Shown: piece by piece, positions 26,185 to 34,498 of the stretch | How the letters are laid out: every line of letters starts with the position of its first letter | How positions within the stretch are numbered: the stretch's first letter is position 1 | Assembly: GCA_014728045.1 (NCBI GenBank) | Contig: WJMH01000010.1 | Span: 124,001 to 188,000 of the forward strand | Length of the DNA: 64,000 nt | Source of the DNA: Candidatus Omnitrophota bacterium | GTDB lineage: Bacteria; Omnitrophota; Gorgyraeia; Tantalellales; Tantalellaceae | Reading direction: 5' to 3' | Position numbers and translations under genes: made by a program | The notes under the pieces: model-generated | Database searches by the model: none | What the model was told of the DNA's origin: nothing | The model's input: the letters and a program-made list of their open reading frames with translations, nothing else

Positions 26185-27282
26185 ATGGGAATTCGCCGGT
26201 TAAAATCAAAATCGTTCAACAAGCTGATGGTTCTATTAGTTTCGCTGTCTGTCCTGGTCCTTCCGACAGCGTCTCTTGACTGCCAGACTGCGCTCATGCC
26301 GCTTCAGAAAGGAATGTGTTACGTCACCTGGGACAAGGACCGTTTCGCCTCCGAATACTCTGATAAGTCCCTCGAAAAACTGTCAAAGCTCGGCGTTGAA
26401 TATATTTCCTTATGTGTTACGCATTACCAGGAAAAATATAATTCCACAGACATAATCAGAACTGACAAGACCCCCAGCAAAAGAAGTCTGGCGCATGTCA
26501 TTAAAAAAGCTCATAAACTCGGGATGAAGGTCATGCTTAAACCCCATATAGACCTCATCGATAAATATGACGGGACGTACTGGCGGGCAGACATAGGATT
26601 CGCCTGTGAACAGGACTGGGAAAAATGGTTCCGCGAATATGAACGTTTCATACTCGAATACGCCAGCATGTCCAGGCGCCTTGGAGTAGAACTTCTCTGT
26701 GTGGGCACAGAACTCTCATTCACCACCCAAAAGGATCCCGAATGGCGCAGGATAATCTCCAGAGTACGCAAGATCTACAAGGGGGAGCTCGTTTACGCGG
26801 CCAACTGGGACAATTTCAAGAACATCAATTTCTGGGAGGAACTGGATTATGTCGGTATAGACGCGTACTTTCCCCTCACCTACTCGCCTTCTCCCACTAA
26901 AGAAGACCTGAAAAAGGGCTGGGAAAAATGGAAGAACGACATCGAGTCCTGGCAAAAACTCGTAAATAAACCCGTGATATTCACCGAAATAGGATACCCC
27001 AGCACCTCACATGCTCCTTATACTCCCTGGAAGGGGGGCACACACGGTAACGCCGATCCGGATATACAGGCCGAATGCTATAGAGCATTCTTCGACACCA
27101 TGTGGGAAAAAGAATGGCTGGCGGGTATCTACTGGTGGAAGTGGGACACTAACGTGCACGCGGGCGGAAAATACAACCGACAGTTCACCCCGCAGAACAA
27201 ACCCGCCCAAGAAGTGCTTGAATCTTATTACAGGACCCGAAACAGGCAGACCCATTACGCAATGCGAAAAACACGGGACTGA
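26185..27282 (+). CDS. Secreted GH113-like glycoside hydrolase (copy 1)
   Basis: A 365-residue protein with a signal peptide (about 1-30) and a TIM-barrel catalytic domain. VMLKPHIDL, a GTEL motif with the likely acid/base E176, YAANWDN, VGIDAYFPLTY and FTEIGY with the likely nucleophile E268 match GH113 beta-mannanases. The ATG at 26185 has a strong GGAGG site and follows the riboswitch terminator by 27 bases. Homologous to the next gene along the whole catalytic domain. Activity on beta-mannan or another beta-linked polysaccharide is a family-based prediction; exact substrate unknown. Confidence 0.82.
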   Translation: MGIRRLKSKSFNKLMVLLVSLSVLVLPTASLDCQTALMPLQKGMCYVTWDKDRFASEYSDKSLEKLSKLGVEYISLCVTHYQEKYNSTDIIRTDKTPSKRSLAHVIKKAHKLGMKVMLKPHIDLIDKYDGTYWRADIGFACEQDWEKWFREYERFILEYASMSRRLGVELLCVGTELSFTTQKDPEWRRIISRVRKIYKGELVYAANWDNFKNINFWEELDYVGIDAYFPLTYSPSPTKEDLKKGWEKWKNDIESWQKLVNKPVIFTEIGYPSTSHAPYTPWKGGTHGNADPDIQAECYRAFFDTMWEKEWLAGIYWWKWDTNVHAGGKYNRQFTPQNKPAQEVLESYYRTRNRQTHYAMRKTRD

Positions 27283-27321
27283 TCCTCTCCATATCCGGCA
27301 TACAGCAGTTGTCACGAATCT

Positions 27322-27350
27322 TTCACTTGGTAGCTCCGGGCATCTATGAT
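27322..27350 (+). promoter_or_regulatory. Possible second promoter before the GH113-like copy 2
   Basis: -35-like TTCACT (27322-27327), 17-bp spacer, -10 TATGAT (27345-27350). The -10 is good and the -35 poor. If used, copy 2 could be expressed without passing the riboswitch. Confidence 0.3.
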
Positions 27351-27405
27351 AAACTGACCCTGACAATGGTTATATCCTGTCTGATCGGATCGGGCGGTGT
27401 CATAA

Positions 27406-28464
27406 ATGGCAAAAGTTTTCTTGAAACGCATGAAGAGAATTATCATATTCACTTTTTTAGTGTCCCTTCTGGGACATACAGACGCGGTGCATCCTCAGCA
27501 GCGAAAAGATCCCCCGCTCCAGAAAGGGATGAGTTACGTGACCTGGGAGAAGGGTGACTTCCTTTCTCCCCATTCGGACAGTTCGCTGGAAGATCTCGCT
27601 TCCACTGGAACAAAATACATAGCCGTCTGCCCTACTTACTACCAGAAAAGACATAATTCAACAAGAATATTTTCCACCGCCCAGACCCCCTCCGATTCAG
27701 GCGTAAGACGCGTCATAGAAAAAGCCCGTCAGCTCGGTCTGAGGGTCATGTTAAAACCGCACATAGATATACTCGAAGGCCGTAGTGACGGTTACTGGCG
27801 CGCTGACATAGGTTTTACCAGTGATGAAGACTGGCAGAAGTGGTTCGCCGAATATGACAGCTTCATAACCCATTATGCGCTGCTGGCAGAATCCACCGGC
27901 GTGGAACTGTTCTGTGTAGGCACCGAACTGGTCTTTACCGCTCAAAAGCTACAGCAGTGGAAACATATCATACAAAAGGTGCGCAATCTTTACAATGGCG
28001 AACTAATCTACGCGGCCAACTGGGACAACTACCGGAATATCGGGTTCTGGGACGATCTTGACTATGTCGGCATAGATGCGTATTTTCCCCTTACCTACAG
28101 ACCCAACCCTTCGGTGACCGAAATAGTCCGGGGTTGGGAAAAATGGAAACAACAGATCCGTGCTTGGCACAAAGGTTATCCTAAACCTATCATCTTCACA
28201 GAGATCGGATACGCAAGCACTACCACCGCACCGATGTACCCCTGGGAAGGGGGCAATCACGGTAACGCCGACCTCGCAGTCCAGGCGAACTGCTACAAGG
28301 CTTTTTTTGAGACCATATGGGGCTGCAGCTGGCTAAGAGGGGTATATTGGTGGAGATGGGATACCAGCGTCCATGCAGGTGGCAAACACAACCGCCAGTT
28401 CACTCCGCAGAATAAACCTGCCCTGCAAATACTCGAAAAATACTTTAAACAAAATGCCAACTAG
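27406..28464 (+). CDS. Secreted GH113-like glycoside hydrolase (copy 2)
   Basis: A 352-residue paralogue of the upstream enzyme. Signal peptide is about residues 1-27, followed by the same TIM barrel: VMLKPHID, GTEL (E174), YAANWDNY, GIDAYFPLTY, FTEIGY (E266), and a shared C-terminal block VHAGGKHNRQFTPQNKPA. The 123-bp gap to copy 1 allows both a common riboswitch-controlled transcript and an own promoter. The start is the ATG at 27406; an internal ATG eight codons on would still leave a signal peptide. Faces a convergent gene 15 bp away with no clear terminator. Confidence 0.8.
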   Translation: MAKVFLKRMKRIIIFTFLVSLLGHTDAVHPQQRKDPPLQKGMSYVTWEKGDFLSPHSDSSLEDLASTGTKYIAVCPTYYQKRHNSTRIFSTAQTPSDSGVRRVIEKARQLGLRVMLKPHIDILEGRSDGYWRADIGFTSDEDWQKWFAEYDSFITHYALLAESTGVELFCVGTELVFTAQKLQQWKHIIQKVRNLYNGELIYAANWDNYRNIGFWDDLDYVGIDAYFPLTYRPNPSVTEIVRGWEKWKQQIRAWHKGYPKPIIFTEIGYASTTTAPMYPWEGGNHGNADLAVQANCYKAFFETIWGCSWLRGVYWWRWDTSVHAGGKHNRQFTPQNKPALQILEKYFKQNAN

Positions 28465-28479
28465 CGATAAATGGAAAGA

Positions 28480-28923
28480 TTATTCCGGCTTTTCGTTCTT
28501 CTCTTTTCTTTTTACGCTCTTCCAATCCTGCAGGTTGCCTTCTTTGTCGAATTCGAGATAAACCTTATCCGCGCCATCTAGAAAATTCTGCGTCCCGGGC
28601 TTATATACCCACTGGGAACCTTCTCCGGAGGCCAGAGAGAAAGTAACTACGGGCTCCCCGTATCTTCCGCGTATCCTCTTGGCGGAGGTGCCTTTTTCCA
28701 GATCCCCCTCGTCGATCGCCTTCTTCAATGATTCATAGGAACTGGTCTCTTCGGTAAAGTTTTTTTCCATTTCGGCCCTGTCCTTGCCCAGCTGTATGAG
28801 GGTACCCAGACCCGTTTTGGATTTAACCCACCTCTGCCGGGCCTCCGCCTGAACGGAGAAAAAGAGACAAACAAGGAGAAAAGATAATACGCAGCATTTT
28901 TTGAATATAGTTCCCGTCATCAT
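28480..28923 (-). CDS. Secreted protein of unknown function
   Basis: A 147-residue protein with a signal peptide (about residues 5-28, ending AEA). Residues 60-140 include an IRGRYGEPVVTF segment and QWVYKPGT...KVYLEFDKEGNL, a pattern reminiscent of BamE/SmpA-like small beta-rich envelope domains. No lipobox is evident. The start overlaps the stop of the upstream 63-residue gene (ATGA). Function not recognised. Confidence 0.6.
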   Translation of the reverse strand: MMTGTIFKKCCVLSFLLVCLFFSVQAEARQRWVKSKTGLGTLIQLGKDRAEMEKNFTEETSSYESLKKAIDEGDLEKGTSAKRIRGRYGEPVVTFSLASGEGSQWVYKPGTQNFLDGADKVYLEFDKEGNLQDWKSVKRKEKNEKPE

Positions 28924-29111
28924 TTGTCCGATTCCTTTGACCTGCCCTTCCCCTTGCCTTTTTTCTTGCTGTCCAGAAGCGCCTTTTCCAGTATAGTGCG
29001 CAGATTATTAAGCTCCGCTCTGGAAAGCAAAAAATGCGCGCGCAGTTTTTTTTCAACGGCCTGCACTTCGAAGATATCATTCTCTTTTATATAACGTATG
29101 TTTATCCTCAT
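28920..29111 (-). CDS. Small basic protein of unknown function
   Basis: A 63-residue protein starting at the ATG 29109-29111 with an AGGGA site; a TTG three codons upstream is less likely. It has an N-terminal MRINIRYIKEN beta-like segment, an amphipathic stretch (ELNNLRTILEKALLD) and a Lys/Gly-rich tail (KKKGKGKGRSKES). No signal peptide. Overlap with the downstream secreted-protein gene suggests an operon with the SYLF gene upstream. Confidence 0.55.
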   Translation of the reverse strand: MRINIRYIKENDIFEVQAVEKKLRAHFLLSRAELNNLRTILEKALLDSKKKGKGKGRSKESDK

Positions 29112-29127
29112 TTTATGCAATCCCTGA

Positions 29128-29808
29128 TCAATACTGTTTCAGGAGGTTTATCAGTTCCTCTCCTTGTTCCGTGGGCTCTATCTTGTCACTGAATAGTATA
29201 TCATCAATATCCACATCACCGTAATAGTCTTCGTTAAGATTTTTCATAGGGCCTACGATAGCTCCCTTGAGGCTTACTCCGGCGAAAAGACCCTTAGTCC
29301 TGGAATATGAAAAAACTCCAGCCTTGAGCAGTATATCTGTATCCATCTGTGCGTTGCGCCCGACGGGACCCGCGGCGACTGAAGCATCCCCGCCAAGGGT
29401 TACGTTATTATGGGAAAAGCTTTCGACTCCCCTTTTGCCCATGATTACGAGTATTATGTCAGCTGCCTGACCTCCGATCTGAAAACCTATGCTGGCGCCG
29501 CCGAGCGAAACGAAAACAGGAGGGCTCCATTCGCCCGCGTCGTTCTTCGCCAGAAGTACTCCCTGGCCGTATTGCCCGCCTATACCGAAAGCCCCTTTGA
29601 TCACAGAGGGATATATCGCGATGCCTGCGCACTTCTTTAAAAGGTCGCTGGGTATCGCAGTATCGGGCATCTGCTGCATCTCTTCCATGACTATTTTCGC
29701 GTCCCTGACCCTTCGGTTCAATTTGGAAACGCTGGCCGCCGGAACTTCCTCCGCCACCAACATCAAACAACATAACACTGTTACGAACGCGATCATCTTT
29801 TTCAGCAT
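29128..29808 (-). CDS. Secreted SYLF (Ysc84-like) domain protein
   Basis: A 226-residue protein with a signal peptide (about 1-25) and a SYLF/DUF500 domain: CAGIAIYPSVIKGAFGIGGQYGQGVLL, FVSLGGASIGFQIGGQAADIILVIM and VSLKGAIVGP follow the family order. SYLF domains bind lipids, in eukaryotes phosphoinositides; the bacterial role is unknown, probably envelope-associated. The 3' end lies 16 bp before the small basic gene. Confidence 0.85.
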   Translation of the reverse strand: MLKKMIAFVTVLCCLMLVAEEVPAASVSKLNRRVRDAKIVMEEMQQMPDTAIPSDLLKKCAGIAIYPSVIKGAFGIGGQYGQGVLLAKNDAGEWSPPVFVSLGGASIGFQIGGQAADIILVIMGKRGVESFSHNNVTLGGDASVAAGPVGRNAQMDTDILLKAGVFSYSRTKGLFAGVSLKGAIVGPMKNLNEDYYGDVDIDDILFSDKIEPTEQGEELINLLKQY

Positions 29809-29840
29809 ATCATTCTCCTTCCGGTAAGAATACCTCTTTT

Positions 29841-30155
29841 CTAATCATCGTCACCTTCATCACCAAAATCATAAGAACCGCCCCATATCTTAATTCCCTT
29901 GCCCTTTATTAAGGCTTCGGAGACAGTCCTGCGGGCTTTCTTCAGAACCCTTTCGAAAGTTTGCCGTGAGACTTCCATCGAAGAAGCTGCCTCTTTATGC
30001 GGCATGGAAAGATAATCGGCTAATCGCAAAGCCTCGAACTCCTCCATCTTCAGTATGATGTTATCGGGTTTACCTCTTTTCCCTCTCGGGCTGAACCGGA
30101 AACTTTCCGGTTTTTCCCTTATTATCCTTTTTTTCTTGGGCCTACCATCCCTCAT
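29841..30155 (-). CDS. DUF134 (UPF0251) helix-turn-helix protein
   Basis: A 104-residue putative DNA-binding protein. GRPKKKRII, a MEEFEALRLADYL segment and a helix-turn-helix with SMEVSRQTFERVLKKAR (about 58-74) match the UPF0251 family, often encoded near redox or metal genes. The start is the ATG at 30153-30155, seven bases after a GAGG site; an ATG six bases upstream is too close to that site. The acidic C terminus (GDEGDDD) is probably disordered. Confidence 0.82.
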   Translation of the reverse strand: MRDGRPKKKRIIREKPESFRFSPRGKRGKPDNIILKMEEFEALRLADYLSMPHKEAASSMEVSRQTFERVLKKARRTVSEALIKGKGIKIWGGSYDFGDEGDDD

Positions 30156-30168
30156 CCGCATACCTCAC

Positions 30169-31491
30169 CTACAAAAGTTCGGCGGCAAGCGACGCCAACG
30201 AACTTCTCTCGCTTTTGGCAAAGGTCATATGGCCGAACATTTTCTGGCCCTTCATTTTTTCCACGCAGTATGTCAGACCATTGCTGGAGGAATCGAGATA
30301 CGGGTTATCTATCTGATAGGGATCGCCCGTCAGGACCATCTTGGTATGATTCCCCGCCCGGCTTATGACCGTTTTTACCTCGTGGGGCGTCATGTTCTGC
30401 GCCTCGTCGATGATTATGAACCGGTCGGGTATACTGCGCCCCCTCATGAAGGTCATCGCTTCCAGCTCAATGATCTCGTCCTTTATGTATTTCTCTATCT
30501 GGGTCTTGACCTTGACCTTTGTATCACGATCCTTTTTTTCCGCGTTAAGGATGAATTCCAGATTGTCGTAGATGGGCCCCATCCAGCTCTCGAGCTTTTC
30601 TTCCTTGGTGCCCGGCAGGTAGCCGATGTCCTTTCCAAGGGGCATTACCGGTCTTGATATAAGCAAACCTCCGTAGGACTTGTCCTTAACTACCTTCTGA
30701 AGCCCGGCGGCTATGGCCAGAAGCGTCTTACCGGTGCCTGCCGGACCCACCAAGGTCACCAGATTTATGTCGTTGTTCAAAAGCAGCTCCGTGGCCATGG
30801 CCTGTTCCTTGTTGCGGGGCCGTATCGACATCACACATGTCTTATTGAAAATAAGCGGCATCAATATGCCGAACTCCTCTTTATACCTGCCTATCGCTGT
30901 ATGTTTGGGCTCATCCCTGTCCACAAGAAGGGCGAACTCATTTGGAAAGAACTCCCCTTCCTTTACTTCGTATTTTTTCTGTTTATAAAATTCGTCTATC
31001 TCGCTTCTTTTAACCTCCATAGGATGCCACCCCGGATAAAGATGCTCCAGATCGACCTTGTTCTTTTCAAAATCAACCGCCTTAACGCCCAAGGCATCCG
31101 CTTTTATCCTGGCGTTAATATCCTTTGACACGAATATGACCTGTTCTCCTTTTTCCTTATGTATATAAGCAGCTAAGAGTATCCTGTTGTCGGCGATATC
31201 ATCCGAAAGTCCGGTCTCGGCGACCTTCTCATAATCGACACCTGTTGCCACCTTGAGTATCCCTCCGTTATCAAGCGGCATCCCTTCCCCGGGCGCTCCC
31301 TTCTTGCGCATCTTGTCCAGCATGCGTATGGCGATCCTCGCGTTCCTGCCTTTTTCATCGTGGCTTTTTTTGAAAGTATCGAGTTCTTCAAGAACCTCTA
31401 TGGGCAAAAGAACGATATTATCTCCGAAAGAAACCAGAGAATTGGGATTATGCAAAATAACATTGGTATCCAGCACGAATATCTTTTTCAT
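30169..31491 (-). CDS. PhoH-like ATPase with N-terminal PIN domain (PhoH2 type)
   Basis: A 440-residue protein. Residues 1-130 form a PIN domain (FVLDTNVILHNP, with the acidic residues DNRILLAA and FVSKDINARIKA). Residues about 235-440 form a PhoH-type RecA-like ATPase with Walker A GPAGTGKTLLA and Walker B FIIDEAQNM. PhoH2 proteins act as RNA helicase-ribonucleases. No antitoxin-like PhoAT gene is visible upstream; a flavodoxin gene is 27 bp away. Confidence 0.92.
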   Translation of the reverse strand: MKKIFVLDTNVILHNPNSLVSFGDNIVLLPIEVLEELDTFKKSHDEKGRNARIAIRMLDKMRKKGAPGEGMPLDNGGILKVATGVDYEKVAETGLSDDIADNRILLAAYIHKEKGEQVIFVSKDINARIKADALGVKAVDFEKNKVDLEHLYPGWHPMEVKRSEIDEFYKQKKYEVKEGEFFPNEFALLVDRDEPKHTAIGRYKEEFGILMPLIFNKTCVMSIRPRNKEQAMATELLLNNDINLVTLVGPAGTGKTLLAIAAGLQKVVKDKSYGGLLISRPVMPLGKDIGYLPGTKEEKLESWMGPIYDNLEFILNAEKKDRDTKVKVKTQIEKYIKDEIIELEAMTFMRGRSIPDRFIIIDEAQNMTPHEVKTVISRAGNHTKMVLTGDPYQIDNPYLDSSSNGLTYCVEKMKGQKMFGHMTFAKSERSSLASLAAELL

Positions 31492-31518
31492 GGTCTCCTT
31501 TTCCGTTATCAGCTTTGT

Positions 31519-31995
31519 TTAAAGGACTTTCTTAACAAGAGATGCAACTTTCCTGCCCAGAGCACGGCACTGCATTTCGACGCGGTCATCCGGCTCGCCT
31601 ATTGAAACCGGGCCATAATGGTCTCCCGAATGTTCCCCCTGGATGATCATCCCGTGGATGAGCATGGCATCCAATATCCCGGTTATGGTAGTTTCGTTAC
31701 CTCCGCCTATGTTCGCCGCTGAAGTAAAGGCGGCACCTACCTTACCTGACAATTTTCCATGAAAAGCCACTGAATCATCTAAGAACTTCTTGACCTGATA
31801 TGCCATTAGCCCGTAATAGGTCGGTGAACCGATTATCAAGGCATCGTAATCGAGAGCTTCCTTGGCCGGGAAATCCTCGATTTTCTTAAGAACCACCTGC
31901 ACGTCCTGTTCCATCTTAGCGCCCTCCTCGACAAGCTTTGCCATGCTTTCGGTGTTACCTGTCTTGGAATAATATACGACAGCTATCTTTTTCAT
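31519..31995 (-). CDS. Flavodoxin-family protein (WrbA-like)
   Basis: A 158-residue protein with the FMN phosphate loop YYSKTGNTESMA (about 8-19) and SPTYYGLMAYQVKKF (about 57-71), typical of flavodoxin-like NAD(P)H:quinone oxidoreductases of the WrbA type. Likely cytosolic redox carrier or quinone reductase. It precedes phoH in the same direction and may be cotranscribed. Confidence 0.85.
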   Translation of the reverse strand: MKKIAVVYYSKTGNTESMAKLVEEGAKMEQDVQVVLKKIEDFPAKEALDYDALIIGSPTYYGLMAYQVKKFLDDSVAFHGKLSGKVGAAFTSAANIGGGNETTITGILDAMLIHGMIIQGEHSGDHYGPVSIGEPDDRVEMQCRALGRKVASLVKKVL

Positions 31996-32109
31996 CCGTT
32001 GCCTCCCCTCGTATGTCTGTTATCTGCGGTCAGTTTACAACTGATTATTATACGCCAATTGACGGATATTATATAATATTTTTATCGGCATTTCTATTCG
32101 CACAGTGAT

Positions 32110-32940
32110 TTATACATCTGAGCGAATATCTTCAATCGACCTTAACGTAGCGGTAACTCTGCCGAAAGGTATGCGGACCACACCGTACAGTGGATATCTG
32201 TTCTTATCCGCCGAGAAGTACATCCAGGCTCTGCCTTTTTTCACCCTTTGCCCCTTAAGCTGGGCATACGGCCTGACCTTAAAAGCCGGGAACTTGCCCA
32301 GATGGCGCAGCTCAACGACGTCTATTGCTTCCACCCTGGCGTAGAGGTCGTAGTTCTTTTCATTAAGGTTGACGGTTATATGCACCTTTTTCCCGATCTC
32401 CACGGGCAATGTCATGAAATAGCACATGGCACTGAGCGGATCCTGAACGTTCTCGGTTATATCACACTTTTTAACCGATCCATCGGTAAGGTTGGTGTAT
32501 TCGGCCTGCATCTTATCGAAATCATATTCAACGATAACGTGCTTTCTGTAGTTTCCTTCTTTACGGTCGGCTTCATAGCGCCTGCTGGTGATCGTCTCAG
32601 CGTCGACATAAGAGATATAAGTATCTTCCACCCTGTAGATTTTAGAAAGGAACTTGTTGGATTCGGTGACGAGTTTTACCACATGAACATCACGCCCTCT
32701 GTATTTCTTTATATCTCGCGTTTCAGTTATGATGTTCCCAACGGGTATACCGTTCCAGGCTATCAGATAAGTGAGCCTTTTCCCTGTGTGGAAACGGTTT
32801 TTCGTGGATATGTCGCTGATCGCCTTATCCGAGGAAATATCCTCGTGTGTGGAGAGCTTATCCACCCTGCCGGTACTCGCGCACCCCTGAAGAAGAAAGA
32901 TCAGGCAGGCCAAAAGCAATATGTTCTGGGTTTTTTTCAT
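32110..32940 (-). CDS. DUF3108 lipoprotein
   Basis: A 276-residue protein with a lipoprotein signal (lipobox LLQGC, Cys at about 19). The mature part has the DUF3108 pattern: GKRLTYLIAWNGIPVGNIITET, YRVEDTYISYVD and DPLSAMCYF. Family members are envelope proteins of unknown function. The ATG has no ribosome binding site and follows the predicted -10 box by only seven bases, so the mRNA may be leaderless. Transcribed divergently from the nitroreductase gene. Confidence 0.82.
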   Translation of the reverse strand: MKKTQNILLLACLIFLLQGCASTGRVDKLSTHEDISSDKAISDISTKNRFHTGKRLTYLIAWNGIPVGNIITETRDIKKYRGRDVHVVKLVTESNKFLSKIYRVEDTYISYVDAETITSRRYEADRKEGNYRKHVIVEYDFDKMQAEYTNLTDGSVKKCDITENVQDPLSAMCYFMTLPVEIGKKVHITVNLNEKNYDLYARVEAIDVVELRHLGKFPAFKVRPYAQLKGQRVKKGRAWMYFSADKNRYPLYGVVRIPFGRVTATLRSIEDIRSDV

Positions 32941-32947
32941 AGGTTAT

Positions 32948-32976
32948 ATTATAATCAAAATCATATTCATAAACAA
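32948..32976 (-). promoter_or_regulatory. Promoter of the DUF3108 gene, possibly giving a leaderless mRNA
   Basis: Minus strand: -35 TTGTTT (32971-32976), 17-bp spacer, -10 TATAAT (32948-32953). Expected transcript start near 32940, which is the A of the DUF3108 start codon. A plus-strand TATAAT (32950-32955) overlaps it and may serve the nitroreductase gene. Confidence 0.55.
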
Positions 32977-32989
32977 GATAGGAGGGTCT

Positions 32990-33544
32990 ATGGATTTTCT
33001 TGAACTGGCAAAAACAAGGCGAAGCATCCGTTCTTATCAAGATCGTGCAATACCGCATAGCGATCTTGAGCTTTGCGTCGAGGCCGCACGCCTGGCTCCT
33101 TCAGCCTGCAACTCGCAACCCTGGAAATTCATCGTGGTCGAAGATCCGGACACTAAAAACAAGATATCGGAAAAAGCTTTCTCAGGACTTTACCAGATGA
33201 ATTCATTCGCCAAGAAAGCTGCATCTTACATAGTTATCGTGGCGGAGAAGATGAAATTCCCGGCCTGGTGCGGCAACAAACTCAGAAAGACGGATTTCCG
33301 CAGGATCGACATAGGTACAGCCTGCGATCATCTGGTTCTCCAGGCACAGGAACTCGGCATAGGTACCTGCATACTGGGCTGGTTCAACGAAAAAGAGATC
33401 AGGAAGATACTTTCTGTCCCCCGCACGAAAAAGATCGAACTTGTTATTTCCATGGGTTATCCTTCGGCAAGCCCCACACACACTAAAGAGCTCAAACAAA
33501 AGAGCGATGCGGTAAGTTTCAACAAGTACTCTTCGTCAGAATAA
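32990..33544 (+). CDS. Nitroreductase family protein
   Basis: A 184-residue FMN-dependent oxidoreductase. The N-terminal TRRSIRSYQDRAI motif and APSACNSQPWKFIVV (FMN-binding) are typical, as is the LGIGTCILGWF segment. The ATG at 32990 has a GGAGGG site. The protein is somewhat short, as in FMN nitroreductases without an extra helical domain. Substrate unknown. A bidirectional hairpin terminator follows three bases after the stop. Confidence 0.9.
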   Translation: MDFLELAKTRRSIRSYQDRAIPHSDLELCVEAARLAPSACNSQPWKFIVVEDPDTKNKISEKAFSGLYQMNSFAKKAASYIVIVAEKMKFPAWCGNKLRKTDFRRIDIGTACDHLVLQAQELGIGTCILGWFNEKEIRKILSVPRTKKIELVISMGYPSASPTHTKELKQKSDAVSFNKYSSSE

Positions 33545-33546
33545 AA

Positions 33547-33581
33547 AAAGCCCATCTCAACTTAACATCGAGATGGGCTTT
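33547..33581. terminator. Bidirectional terminator between nitroreductase and the small secreted protein gene
   Basis: AAAGCCCATCTC (33547-33558) and GAGATGGGCTTT (33570-33581) form a perfect 12-bp stem with A/T-rich ends on both sides, suited to both convergent genes. Confidence 0.8.
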
Positions 33582-33597
33582 GTGTTAAAGTCCATTT

Positions 33598-33900
33598 TTA
33601 TTTGGTCGTCATTGAAGATGTATCGTCTTCCGGATACCAGAAGGTGGCTATGCGCCATATGCCCCCTACGAACCTTGCTATACCCCTGCCGACATCGTCA
33701 TTGGTCTTCGCGGTACAGTCAGAATATGCCGGAGATCCCTTTGTGCCGGTTTCATCTATGCTGTCAGGTGTCTCTATCTGACCGTATACTATCTCGTCCA
33801 GCCCATCTCCGATGTTCTTCAACGGTTCGTTCCTGGAAGCGAATGCGTTTACGTTAAAAGCTATAACGAATATAACAAAAAGTATTAAAACCTTTTTCAT
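33598..33900 (-). CDS. Small secreted protein resembling the TIGR04073 family
   Basis: A 100-residue protein with a signal peptide (about 1-21). The mature part contains KNIGDGLDEIVYGQIETP and DDVGRGIARFVGGIWRIATFWYP, two glycine-centred repeats that resemble the TIGR04073 family, first noted with exosortase systems. I see no exosortase or PEP-CTERM gene in the window, so a link is not shown. The ATG at 33898-33900 was chosen for its AGGGGG site. It has its own consensus promoter and a terminator. Confidence 0.6.
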   Translation of the reverse strand: MKKVLILFVIFVIAFNVNAFASRNEPLKNIGDGLDEIVYGQIETPDSIDETGTKGSPAYSDCTAKTNDDVGRGIARFVGGIWRIATFWYPEDDTSSMTTK

Positions 33901-33926
33901 CTCCACCCCCTTTTATCTTTTGTTGA

Positions 33927-33955
33927 AGTATATATTATATAATATGAATTGTCAA
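33927..33955 (-). promoter_or_regulatory. Sigma-70 promoter of the small secreted protein gene
   Basis: Minus strand: -35 TTGACA (33950-33955), 17-bp spacer, -10 TATACT (33927-33932). Among the best promoters in the window, which suggests high expression. Confidence 0.75.
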
Positions 33956-33988
33956 GAGAGAGCCCTTACCAGAAAAAACGGACCCTCG

Positions 33989-34498
33989 CTACAAAAGATC
34001 CGCGAACTTTAAAGCAGCGATGGTCTTCGCATCGGTTATCAGGCCCTTTCGGAACCTCTTACATATCTGGCTGCGGGTCATGAGCCTCACGCTGATTATC
34101 TCATCCTCTTCTTTTTTCTGGTCCTTTTTTTCCTCGCACCAGATGCGATAGATGTGTATCTTCTCGTTACAAAAACCGGGCGTCGTGTATATATATCCCA
34201 GTCTTTCTATTCTTTTGGCTATATACCCGGTCTCCTCGCGGATCTCCCTCTTCGCACAAGTCCCGGGCTTCTCCCCGGCATCAAGAGTACCCGCGGGAAG
34301 TTCCCATATATACTTATCTATGACCGGCCTGTACTGGCGGATCATAACAACTTTCTGCTTGACCAGGGGGACTATAACTGCCGCACCGGGATGGTGCACC
34401 TTTTCGAGGTAGGTTTTTTTGCCGTTGGGCAGTTTCTGGTGTTTACTGAAGACCTTGATAAGGCGCCCGTCAAAGACTTTTTTCTCATTCCTGCTCAC
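33989..34498 (-). CDS. NUDIX hydrolase (ADP-ribose pyrophosphatase-like)
   Basis: A 169-residue protein with the complete Nudix box GEKPGTCAKREIREETGYI (about residues 76-94) and the ELPAGTLD segment of ADP-ribose pyrophosphatases. It hydrolyses nucleoside diphosphate derivatives; ADP-ribose is the most likely substrate by family. The start is GTG (34496-34498), overlapping the response-regulator gene by 14 bp, so the two are likely coupled. Confidence 0.87.
   Translation of the reverse strand: MSRNEKKVFDGRLIKVFSKHQKLPNGKKTYLEKVHHPGAAVIVPLVKQKVVMIRQYRPVIDKYIWELPAGTLDAGEKPGTCAKREIREETGYIAKRIERLGYIYTTPGFCNEKIHIYRIWCEEKKDQKKEEDEIISVRLMTRSQICKRFRKGLITDAKTIAALKFADLL

Noticed and set aside
26001-26279. 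A 92-codon plus-strand frame overlapping the riboswitch
   Set aside because: It runs through the aptamer, the terminator and the true start of the glycosidase gene in another frame; the RNA structure explains the sequence better.
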